Positions 47,090 through 57,701 of a DNA stretch of 64,000 nucleotides are shown here, in pieces. This DNA is from Acestrorhynchus altus (lineage: Eukaryota > Chordata > Actinopteri > Characiformes > Acestrorhynchidae). The DNA lies in contig CM067521.1 in the NCBI GenBank assembly GCA_034509495.1, forward strand, positions 4,427,129 through 4,491,128. Reading direction: 5' to 3'. The position numbers and the translations under genes were made by a program. The notes below the pieces were generated by a model. That model ran no database searches. It was not told the DNA's origin and saw nothing but the letters and a program-made list of their open reading frames with translations. Position 1 is the first letter of the stretch; each line of letters starts with the position of its first letter.

Positions 47090-47780
47090 AATATAGTTTA
47101 TCATGTACTGAAAATAAAAACTTGTTTAGGAATAAAAGTTAAAGCTGAACCTAAAATGTAATAAGTAATAATTTACAAAAGCATACACATTTTGCCATAT
47201 AAAATATAAGATGACAATAAATAATAAATGATTTTGCAGTGTAGTGGTTTTCACATTGTAAAAGTAAATTTAATTTTACCCCAGTATGAATCTGCTGTAT
47301 AGTAGTTTTTTTTTTTTACATTCTAAATATAAAAATGATTTAATCCAGTATGAATCTGCAGTGTGGTAGGTGTTATTACATTATAAAAGTACACATGTCA
47401 TTTTAATCCAGTATGAGTCTGTAGTGTAGTAGTTTTTTAAAGTAATTTTTGAGATTTTAGGAGTTATTTTAATCTAGTTGTTGCAGGGATTATTTAAACC
47501 AACATAGTTTATCATGTACTGAAATGAAAAATGTGTTTAGGAGTAAGAGCTAAAGGTAGGGTAAACCCAAAACAGTTACTTTAACAGCCATAATTTACAA
47601 AAAACACACATTTTGCCATATAAAATATAAACATGAAGTATGTATTTGCAGTGTAGTAGTTTTTACATTATAAAAATGAGTTTAATGCTGGATGAATTTG
47701 CAGTATATAATAGTTTATTTTTACATTCTAAAAGTAAATATGTCATTTTAACCCAGTATGAATTTTGCCATATAAAATAT
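47090..47780. repeat. AT-rich minisatellite with the AATCCAGTATGAATCTGCAG core
   Basis: The core recurs at about 47280, 47345, 47405 and 47752, with intervening TAGTAGTTTTTACATT and ATAAAAGTA. Longer parts (TTTAAACCAACATAGTTTATCA; TTTTGCCATATAAAATATAA) repeat at 47.08 versus 47.49 kb and 47.19 versus 47.61 kb, a ~415-bp higher-order duplication. The core is the reverse complement of the repeat in the sema3f introns. Confidence 0.7.
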
Positions 47781-48389
47781 TGTCTAATTCTGAAAATAAC
47801 AATGTGTTCCTTCTTGGTAAAATTAAAACTTTATTAGATAAATCTCTGGGCAACAACAGCTGCCAAAGTTGTACATAAACAACTGATCATTGTTTGTTTG
47901 TTTGTTTGTTTGTGTGTTTGTTTTTAAGGATGTTTAAATCCTTGCTCTGTTCAATCCTTGTGTTCACTCGCCTGAAGAGTGAGGGAGTAAAAGTGAATGG
48001 AAAGCTTGGCAGAGTCTGTCCTCTAGTGGTTGATGTAAGTCATTACTAATTCCAGGTGGGGCATCCAGCAGCCAGTGGACGGTGGGTGTTTAAACAAGAC
48101 TCCATCTCCACTCCATCTTTCTCCTAATTTGAGTCCTTGTCCAGAAGGCAGCCAGCTCTGCATCTGGACTGACCTGTGCAAATATATTTTACTCATGCAG
48201 ACCCCTCCAGCCTTACTCACCGCCTGTGTGGCCACCACTTCTGGGCCTGGGCACTTTCAGAAGCACCATCAGCAGGCAGACGAGTGTCTTCAAACAAGTA
48301 GAAACAGTACTTAAAGAACAAGTTCCACTTTTGAATCATATTAAATAATATTATATTATTATAATATTAATAATATAAATAATATAATA

Positions 48390-48428
<39 letters not shown>

Positions 48429-48480
48429 TTCATTATAATGATAATATTAATAGAATCAGAATCAGGTTTATGTGTACATA
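47780..48480. other. intergenic, no gene recognised
   Basis: Contains (GTTT)n at 47891-47915 and (AAT)n at 48380-48425 only. Confidence 0.5.
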
Positions 48481-48650
48481 TTATTCTCCTTTCACCCTGA
48501 TCTTCAATGATCAGGACCCCACAGGACCACCAGAGACCATCTATTAAGTGGGTGGTGGGTCATTCTCAGCGCTGCAGTCACACTGACGTGATGATGGGGG
48601 TGTTAGTCTCTGTTGGACTGGTTCGAGTGGATCAGACAGAGCAGTGTCAA
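48480..48650. mobile_element. foldback repeat (family F), copy 5, fragment
   Basis: Contains CACCCTGATCTTCAATGATC, GTGGTGGGTCATTCTCAG and GTGGATCAGACAGAGCAGTG, the same order as the left half of copy 3. Confidence 0.65.
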
Positions 48651-49330
48651 ATTGTTCTACCGAGGTTATGTGACGAGTGTGGATGGGTGTCTCTACCTAT
48701 GCTGAGACAAAACCCACTCCAGTATAGGGAGTGTGAAGTTCTGTGAAGTCCCGGCAATCCTGTGGACATCTGTTTTCAACCTATCTAAACATCACTGAGG
48801 AGCAGAACAGCTGTATTCCCTGAAAGCAGTGGCATCTTCCAGATGTTGCCACACCGAAGAGCTTGTTGGGGAACGGTTTGAGGAAGACGGCTACTTCAAT
48901 TCACTGTGGGAAGATGATGAACCAGTAGAGGGAGTATAAAGCTCTGGGAGATGTTCTGGGAAAGCCTGTTTCCAGGTTTTCTACCCACCTTAAGATTGTT
49001 GAGCAGGTCCATGGTTCCATGACAGTGGTATTCCTTGAAGACATTAGCCTATTCCAGAAGGTGCCACACTACACACATCCAAGGTGTTGTCCAGGCTTCC
49101 AAATTCTTCTCTAAATGTATTGATTAACCAGTAGAGGGAGTACACAGCTCTGGGTGATGTTCTTCTGGGAAGCCCTGCGCCTCTGCACACCTTGTTGTGG
49201 AATGGTTTGAGGAACATGACCAACATCTTAAGGTGGTGCCCTGGCCTCCAAATTTTACTCTGATTGAGTATCAGTGGGTGGAGTCTGCTGGGACAAGTTC
49301 TGTCTTTACAGGATCCACTGTGACCTCAGA
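48650..49330. other. intergenic with an internal direct repeat
   Basis: AACCAGTAGAGGGAGTA...AGCTCTGGG-GATGTTCT appears at 48919-48957 and again at 49129-49168, with GAATGGTTTGAGGAA-type sequence near 48875 and 49201. This suggests a decayed ~210-bp tandem duplication. Confidence 0.5.
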
Positions 49331-49675
49331 TACACTCTATGGACAAAAGTATTTGGACAGCTGCTCATCCATAGTTTCTTCTGAAATCTAGGATATGAAA
49401 AAGTGTTGATCCTGCTTTTCTTGGAGCAAGTGTCTCTAATGTCCAAGGAAGGCTTTCTACCACATTTCTACTCACACTGCTGTGAGAATTTGATTGTATT
49501 TAGTGAAAAGAGCACTAATGAGGGCAGGATGTTGCACGATCACCACCCTACCTCATCCCCACTGTTCCACTGCCTCACAGAAGTTCAAGCTGTTTTGGTG
49601 GCTCACCCATGTTTTGAATCATTTGTGTTTCTCTATCGCCTGATTACCACTGAGATACCACCTCCAGCCTGCTGA
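49330..49675 (+). mobile_element. interspersed repeat family G, copy in the intergenic region
   Basis: Starts ACACTCTATGGACAAAAGTA, then AATTTGATTGTATTTAGTGA and a degenerate second half. Confidence 0.7.
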
Positions 49676-49679
49676 ATTT

Positions 49680-50450
49680 CCCGTGCCCACAGAACCCCGT
49701 CATTTGATCTCGTCTGACCTCACTGTCTTGTTTGAAACCCACTGGCCTAATGTTCTCTGGTGCCACCACTGGTGTGTAATTACTGTTGTCAGATCTTCAG
49801 TCTGACACACTGGTACAGAAAAACAGCTCGTCCAGTCATATGATGTCATGTAACAAAGACATGTTCATGCCTTTCTGGTGTCTCAGTCTCACCTGAATGA
49901 TGAGAAATAAAAGCAACAAAACAACAATAGAACGAGAAGCTCACAATGTCCCTCTCAGACTGCGGCAGTGAACAGAGAGACTTTGTAAGAAGTCTTGAAT
50001 AGAAGTCTTCCCGTGATTGGATAATGATGCAGTGTTGAGAAGATCCTATCAGTGCTCCACACAATCTGATGGCTCTCAGAGATAAATGTCTGGAACAGTG
50101 AGGGTCGTATTTGATCCCATCGGGCATTCAGCCGGACATTCCTGTGTGAGGGCATCAAGGCTTTCTGGGCACTGTCTGGACATTAATGTGGCTGCATCTA
50201 TGAGGGTCGGGTGGTACGCTGGACACAATGGCCCATAAACAAGTGGCGAGGCCTCAGATCTGAAGGGCCAATCAGATAACAGAAGAATGGGGGCTTGTCT
50301 GTGGAGGGCATGAGGTTGTTTTTAAACGTGCCATTTGGAAAGGAAAGATGAGGTCATTTAACACACCAGGAAACACAGGGTTTCTGTCTCAGTCTGTACT
50401 TTATAATAAAACCATGTCCTATTTGAACCATCCAAAGTCAACAACCCTTC
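49680..50450. other. intergenic, no gene recognised
   Basis: A 93-codon minus frame at 49846-50127 shows no domain. Part of it (about 49960-50240) resembles old Tc1-type DNA (CTGGACATTAATGTGGCTGC) but not convincingly. Confidence 0.35.
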
Positions 50451-50454
50451 AACC

Positions 50455-50800
50455 CTTTGATCCCCAAGTGATCAAAAGGTAATTGATCCAGTAACTATTC
50501 AGTTCTTTCAACAAATGATTCAGTTACTGCTGTAAATGATTCAGTTCTACAAATGATTCACTCATCATGCAATAACTGCTACAAATGATGCAATGACTAT
50601 TGTGTTAAAAGGACCCAGTAATTACTCATATTCAATAGGAATTCCAGGAACTACAGTAAAGTATCCAGTAAATACTGTATTGAGTACTTTCTAGAAACGA
50701 TTCAGTAACTGTTGTGAAACAGTAAATATCAGGTTTTTCAGGACCTACGATAATAATGCACTAAATACTATCAATTATTCTGTATTTTCAATTCACAATT
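50455..50800. repeat. short degenerate tandem repeat, AAATGATTCAGT core
   Basis: AAATGATTCAGTTACTG, AAATGATTCAGTTCTAC, AAATGATTCACTC and later CGATTCAGTAACTG form a decaying array of roughly 30-40-bp units. Nothing else is seen from 50.4 to 51.1 kb. Confidence 0.5.
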
Positions 50801-51139
50801 CAGTATTCACTGTCATTTCTATTAAAGATTCTGTTCTTATAACTAAAATGAATATATAACTCTAATGACAATTTGGTAATTCTTCATTAATTCATCTTTT
50901 CATCCGCTCTGTCCCGGTCAGCGTGGACCGTGGATCCGGAGACTCATTTTCCGTAGTAATCTAGTCTGTTCTGTTCAACTTCAAGAAAACAGGGGACTCA
51001 CTTTAAGACCCTTTTCTGTGCCTTTCTTTTACGCAGCCAAGCTCACGTCTCTGATATTCTCACAGCAAAGCCATGTTCACTCCAGACACTGATGAAGGAT
51101 AAAATAAGAGTTGGATTTCTATAAAAGATAGAGCTTTAA

Positions 51140-51145
51140 TTTATT
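51140..51145 (-). promoter_or_regulatory. candidate distal poly(A) signal of sema3f
   Basis: AATAAA on the minus strand at the far end of the long non-coding stretch after sema3f, just beyond a (CTT)n tract as read on that strand. The downstream element is weak, so usage is uncertain. Confidence 0.3.
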
Positions 51146-51165
51146 AGTCAGCAACATCAAGAAGG

Positions 51166-51233
51166 AGGAGGAGAAGAAGAAGACGAAGAAGAAGAAGAAG
51201 AAGAAGAAGAAGAAGAAGAAGAAGAAGAAGAAG
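51166..51233. repeat. microsatellite (GAA)n
   Basis: GAA/GGA units at the 3' edge of the presumed sema3f 3' UTR. Confidence 0.95.
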
Positions 51234-52019
51234 GGAGGGAAGTGATTTACACGTGTTATTACATTAACATCACCTGTGCATTTAGTCTTTAGTCTGATGA
51301 CAAACAAAGAAAAAAAAAAAACACAAACAAATTTCAAAAGACACATTCAAAAGAGCAGTAAAGTGTACAGTCTGTGGCTGTAATCTGTCTGCAGGTGAAG
51401 GAACAGACATTCGGGCAGTTCTCGGACACTGTCTCTGGAAAATGTCAATATTATACTGCAGGAGGACAGACGACAATGTGTTTCCATTCTTTACAGGTAA
51501 AAAAACAAACAAACAAATGGAAGAACTGATTTCCTTTCTGACGCTGATCTTGCACGAAAAACATAGAAGAGAAAATAAAACGATATTAACAGCAACGTTT
51601 TCAGCTTCATAATTACAGTACAAATACGTTAGTCATGCACACAGTGAAAAGCCAGCTTCCCAATGCAATGAGCAGATCCCTTAAAGCATGGCTGCTACCG
51701 CGCTCCACGGCACCCGCTTTCAGATGTGCTCTAGAAGTAGGTTTTGTCTGAAGGCCTGATGGGCAGATGTTTCCATTGGTGGGGTCATGCTTGGGCTGAG
51801 TTGTGACAATGATGCCAGCTTTGCCGTGGCGAGACATTTTGTGCTTTTACTCTTTTCAAAAGTGGCGAACGTGAGAGACGAAGCTCAGCTCTGAGTCCAC
51901 CAACCAGGCTTTGTTGTGCTTCTGCAGTGTTGACCTCGACTGACCCCATACTGAACACACAGAATGACCTGTGATTTACAGAAGCAGTCAAATATGTGGA
52001 CACACCTACTCACACAAAG

Positions 52020-52860
52020 GGGGTGAGAATGATTTCAACACTTTTAGAAGAACAGTGAAGATGTCAGAACCATAAACGTCTGAAGAACTTCAAAGAGCAC
52101 CAAAAAAGGGGCCGCTACTGACCCAGAGAACCTCTTGGAATATTCAGTGTTAATGTAGCATCATAAAATGGTTAGAACCACTATCCTTACCAAACATAAA
52201 AGCTTGAAGAACCCAAAGAGGGTTAGAACTGCTTTGATTAAGGGCATGAGAAAAATGTGAAGTTTGGTGTTTATACCCTTTAAACTAAAAGAGTTAGAAT
52301 GACCATCTTTACAAAAGAACCCTTAAAGAACCCATCTGTTTACAAACATGATGGTCTTCGCTAAAGAACCATTGAAGAACTGTAATCATTCAGAGATAAA
52401 AGGGTTAGAACCTCTATAAGATTTTTTGAAGAATCATTTCTTTAAGATCAGCCTACCGTCATACATTCTAGGCAAATGAAGGTTAAAACCACTATCTTTC
52501 CTAAAGAAACCTTGAAGAACCCCTTTAAGTTTAAGTGCATGACAGCAGAAATGTGAACTATTCTGTGTTCATCTACCATCATACACTTTAAGCTGAAAGG
52601 GAATTACCATCTTTATGAAAGAAGAACCTCTTTGTTTGAGAAGATAATGCTAGAAACATGGAATATACTTTGTCCATCTATCATCAACTCTAAGCTGAAA
52701 GGGTTAGAACCAGTACCTTTAATAAAGAACCATTGAAGAACCACTTTCTTTAAGAGCTCAAAGGTACAAATATGAAATATGCACCCTAAGCAAAAAGGGT
52801 ACGACCAACCATCTTTACTGAAGAACCACCGAAGAACCCCTTTCTTTAAGAGCACAATCT
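52020..52860. repeat. degenerate ~100-bp tandem repeat in the sema3f 3' UTR
   Basis: AAAGAACCATTGAAGAACC with CTTTCTTTAAGAGCA and AAGCTGAAAGGGTTAGAACC recurs around 52080, 52200, 52310, 52370, 52430, 52510, 52620, 52735 and 52830. It is A-rich on this strand. Confidence 0.7.
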
Positions 52861-53230
52861 AAATGCATTCACATCAAGCTGGAAGGTGTTTAAAATATTC
52901 ATGGCTGATTTCAGTTCATTCACCCTTTCACCACTGTTTACTACAGATACGACACCCTGACCTACTGGACATATTGTGAACTGCAGTGAGACAGAAATAC
53001 TGCTTTTAGGACTGGTTTTGAGGATGAGTATTCAGGGGTCCATATTTTTGACTGCTAATGTATCTAATAAGGGTCTCTGCAACTTGAATAAGAACCTGAT
53101 TCAGATATCGTCCAAAGCTGAGCCCGTCTACGCTGAAAAGGTGAAACTCTGGAGACGTTCTTCACACAGTTCACATGAGATTAATATTAAAAACTGCCAG
53201 AAATGTGCAATTATGTCGGGTGTTTTGTGC

Positions 53231-53238
<8 letters not shown>

Positions 53239-53268
<30 letters not shown>
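53239..53268. repeat. microsatellite (TG)n in the sema3f 3' UTR
   Basis: TG dinucleotides after a short (AT)n; in the sema3f transcript this reads (CA)n. Confidence 0.9.
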
Positions 53269-53270
<2 letters not shown>

Positions 53271-53447
53271 ACGTGATGATGACAGATCTGTGGGAAGACG
53301 GTAGAGTCCATAAAGAGCCAAAGACCAGAAAGTTCTGGACCTCGGCTGTGGTAAAGTCTTGTTCTAGCGCGAGTCCATGAGTCCACAGATGGCAGAACAC
53401 CTCTGCTCTGCCAGTTCTCGCTCTCTCTTCTCATCAACCACAACCGT

Positions 53448-53453
53448 TTTATT
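53448..53453 (-). promoter_or_regulatory. candidate proximal poly(A) signal of sema3f
   Basis: AATAAA on the minus strand, about 395 nt past the stop codon, followed directly by GU-rich GGTTGTGGTTGATG. The order and spacing fit a functional site. Confidence 0.4.
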
Positions 53454-53847
53454 GTCCAGTCTCTTGTGCATCAACAATAGGCTAGTTGTCGAAATACTCT
53501 AGTCATGGAAACAGCAGTCAATGCCCGGAAGATGGAAACTGGAGTTCTCGTTTTTTTTCTCCTTTTTCTCGTAATGATGATAAAAATGATATAACAATAA
53601 TATCTGCTCAGTACGCCAAGAGCATTCTTTCTTTTTTGATCTCTATTTAAGTACAAAGTAATCCACAGAATGATACTATTTACAACCTACAATAAATACT
53701 GTGTACGATATTTTTTTTTACGTGTTAAAAGGAGACATCTGGATTTTCTCTTTTTCATCGTTGTTGTTCTGGCGAAAGTTCAGATCGATCACTTTTACGT
53801 TTCTTTTTAAACAAGTCTTATCCTGTGTTGGCTGCGCCGTGCCCCCC

Positions 53848-54279
53848 TCATGTTTCCTCCTCGTCCTCCTCCTCCTGGCCGTGATGTCGGCGGTTGCGTG
53901 GTTTTTTCTGCTCCTTGAGCTCTTTGAGGTCTTTGGGTTTGAAGCTGCTGCTCATTTGGTCTCCCAGCTGCCAGTAGTCCTGACAGTACTGGTTGATGAG
54001 GCCCATCTCTGGCTGGCTCAGAATGGTCAGCAGGTCCTTGTACTGACCAGCGCTGGGTGTCCACGCGCTGGCCTGCAGGTTGGACGGGGAAGGCCGTCCC
54101 GTCTCAACTAGCACGTTGTTGACTGCCTGGCCAGACAACACCACCAGTTGCAGCTTGACCAGTGTGTGCTTGAAGTTCTTCTCCGTAGCTGTACAGACGT
54201 ACGTCCCCGAATCGGAGGGTTGCAGTGATCGCAGGAGGAGACCCTGATCTGTCTTCATGACTCGACCGTCCGAACGGAC
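53848..54279 (-). CDS. sema3f: sema3f last coding exon, rest of Ig domain and basic tail
   Basis: 432 nt with TGA at 53848-53850. It starts VRSDGRVMKTDQGLLLRSLQ and contains the second Ig cysteine (TYVCTATEKNF), the interchain-disulfide cysteine (GLINQYCQDYW) and the basic furin-type run KKPRNRRHH. The end is an acidic tail, GQEEEDEEET, unlike the short neutral ending of the mammalian protein. Acceptor CCATCCAG. Confidence 0.95.
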   Translation of the reverse strand, partial: VRSDGRVMKTDQGLLLRSLQPSDSGTYVCTATEKNFKHTLVKLQLVVLSGQAVNNVLVETGRPSPSNLQASAWTPSAGQYKDLLTILSQPEMGLINQYCQDYWQLGDQMSSSFKPKDLKELKEQKKPRNRRHHGQEEEDEEET

Positions 54280-54346
54280 CTGGATGGGCACAGAAATGGG
54301 GATTTGTGCCTAATGGTGTTTAAACTTTGAAATTGAATAGGAATGT

Positions 54347-54394
<48 letters not shown>

Positions 54395-54528
54395 CTCTCT
54401 CCTGCGGTCGCTGTTGTCTCTGTGCAGGTGCCATTTAATAGCTGCGTGTGGGGATCTGGCCTGGCACTCCAGGAACGTGCTGCTGCTCTCCACACCATAC
54501 TGCACCGTCTCCAGAGTGTTCTTATTGG

Positions 54529-54609
<81 letters not shown>

Positions 54610-57456
54610 ACCTCGTTACTCATCCTGATCTTGAACGCACTCAAATCTACTATACTACATGGACAAAAGTATTGGGACACCTGCTCATTCACTGTTCATT
54701 CACTGTAAAAAGAGTTTATCCTGCTTCTGTTGAAGTAACTGTCTCTACTGTTCAGGGAAGACTTACTACTACAGTCTGAAACATTGCTGTGAAGATTTGA
54801 TTACATTGTAACAATAAGAGTACCATTCCACCACATCTCCAACTCCACAACTCATCTGTCCTGGAAGTACTGGATGGGGCGCCTTCATTCTAGAACATGG
54901 TTCCACTGCTTTATATCACTCTGTATACCCCTCCAGCCCACTACAGGCATCAGGCATGGTGCCAATAGGTTCGTGTATGTTTATCTGCTCCAGAGAGTGC
55001 TATTCTACTGGCTCTACTACAGGGAGTAGAGCTGTGTGTGCATTTGTGTCAGCAATAACAACACTACTGGCATGTAGCTCAATGCATTCATTAGAAGAGG
55101 TGTCCACAAACATTTGGATATTTTTAATATATTTCTATGTAAGTATTTGATACACAGCCGAAGTTTTCCCACCTACAAACAATGGAGAGGTCTGTAATCT
55201 TTATCGTTCAGGTCTGTAATCTTTAAAGTCCAGATTTCAATCCCATCCAAATGTTGTGGCAAGATCTGAAAACCCTATCAACTCAAGTTCTGCCCGGAGG
55301 AGAGGCTAAAAATCCCCAAAATCACTCGTTAGTGGCCCAAACTTCTTCCATTTGCAGATGATGGAGGCCACTGTGCTCACTGGGACTTTCAATGCAGCAG
55401 ACATGTTTCTGTCCCCTTCCCCAGATTTGTGTCTCAATACAATCCTGTCGAGGAGGTCTATGGACAGTTCCTTAGACTTCACGGCTTGGTTTGTGCTCTG
55501 ACCTGCACTGTCTACTTTGGGACCTTATATAAACAGATGTGTGTCTTTCCAAATCGTGTCAAATCAAATCAAATCAACATTTATTTGTATAGCGCTCTTC
55601 ACAACTGAAGTTGTCACAGAGCAGCTTCACAGAAATCAAGAAATGAAAAGGTGAACAACAGGAACAAAGGATAAGAGACAGAGCCCCCAGTGAGTAAGAC
55701 AAAGGGCGACAGTGGCCAGAAAATCTCCCTCACAGCTGGAGAAAGAAACCTTGGGAGGAACCAGGCTCACAAGAGGGAGGACCATCCTCCTCTGCTCAAA
55801 CTACTTATACACAGTTAGGGGACACTGGACCCCCACACCTCTGTTCTAATACTCGGGTACTGAAGCAATGTTAGTTCGCTGGTGGACATAATAGTAACTG
55901 CTGATGGTGGGTGAGCAACTAGTCAATGTCAGGGTGGGAAACTAGTCCAGGTCCAGTAGCTGGAAGGTCAATGTAAATATGTAGCAGGGGAGCTTAGGGT
56001 CCTTCCAACTGAATTTACCACAGGTGTCCAATCACTGAAGGATGATCATACACACACACACACACACACACGTATCCGACTCACCATTAGAGTTGTATCC
56101 TCGGCACTGCCGTATGGGATTCCCATACTTGACGTCCTGCCTCCGGCTACGCCTAAAAGGCAGCCAACATTCGCAAAATAAGAGAAATTTATTTTCCACT
56201 GCCCTCCAGGAGGACAAACACCATCCAGTGTGTGTACATGAGGCTGGTGTGTATCACCGAAGAGTGTTTTGGTGTTTACCTCTTGTGTGAGGCGGAGTAT
56301 CGTGAGCAGGATTTGCCATCCCAGGCACAGTAAGGGTCCCGAGCCAGACAGCAGTCAGCACATGCCTCACCGTAAACATCACACCTGTGTAGAGCCAGCT
56401 GGGTCACGCCCACCTCCGACGCTACGTACAGCTGTTGCTGTAAATAACAACAAAAAGAAGCAGACAAACAATCAGACGTCCCTTCATTAGGATACGAATA
56501 CAGAAGAACAGTCATCACTTAATCACAGCCTTACTGACCACTTTACAGGTAATATTACTTCATTTAATATGTAATATTGGATATTAAACATTTTGATGTC
56601 TATTGTGTAATTTTCTATTATTTTAATCTTTCACTGTTTGTATATATTTTACATATTTTTGTTTTTTAACATTACATTTATTGTTTTTTATTCCTTAATA
56701 CTGCATTATTTGTGCATTAATTTTACATATATTTTCTTTTTTTTTTAAATATTGAAATAATTATCATTTTTTTATGTTTAATTATTGATGTTTTGATTAT
56801 TATATGAGGATTTACGTCTCTATGCTCTGGTCCAAGTTCATGATCTACTAAATCGGCCAAAGTAGATTATTAATTTTTCTCTTTTGCTGCCTGAAACATG
56901 ATGCAACTGAGGTCTATCTGCTGTAATAAACCATCCTTTGCCAGAACCCAGTCGGTGGTGCAGGAGTTCTGCTTCGACCACTGCAGGATCTTCACCAGAT
57001 TATGATTATAAATAATCACTCGGGCAGGTTTAAGGCTATAAATTCAGTGCACATGTTAAGACACAGAGACTCCTTCTCACACCGCTGCATGGTGAGATAC
57101 ACCCAACTGCATGTGTGCGCACAATGCTAGTGTTTATTTATTTATCTGTTTGTTTGTTTTTGGAGAAATCAGCTGCTTCAAATCAACCTCAAACTTCACT
57201 TCTGGCAAAAACAGACTCATTCCATCTCCCAGAAACGTTCCTGACAGAAAACAAACTCAGCTGCTCAGATGTGTACAATCAGCCAATCAGGGATCTAAAT
57301 TACGAGCCTGCAGCTTGTGTTTCTCTCAGAATGATCTAGGTTTAATTGGAGGACAAGAGGGTTTCAGAGGTGATGTGTGGGACAGAGAAGATATCAGGTT
57401 TCTATCCTCACCCTTTTAGATGAAATCTTCATAGTCGTAATAGGAGTTGGGACCTG

Positions 57457-57520
<64 letters not shown>

Positions 57521-57605
57521 TAATCATCTGCACACAGAAATGGGTGAGACAAATATTTGTCTTACAGAGAAAAAGTAAAGTCTTAACAGAAAAAAAAGAC
57601 AATAC

Positions 57606-57701
<96 letters not shown>

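Larger units (their letters stand above)
51115..53847 (-). other. probable sema3f 3' UTR
   Basis: No reading frame of note follows the sema3f stop. Candidate poly(A) hexamers are at 53448-53453 and 51140-51145 on the minus strand. The region contains a degenerate ~100-bp tandem repeat (52.0-52.86 kb), a (TG)n at 53239-53268 and a (AAG)n at 51166-51233. Confidence 0.45.

Noticed and set aside
53701..54111. Plus-strand 136-codon frame
   Set aside because: It is antisense to the last sema3f coding exon, whose minus-strand product is unmistakable.
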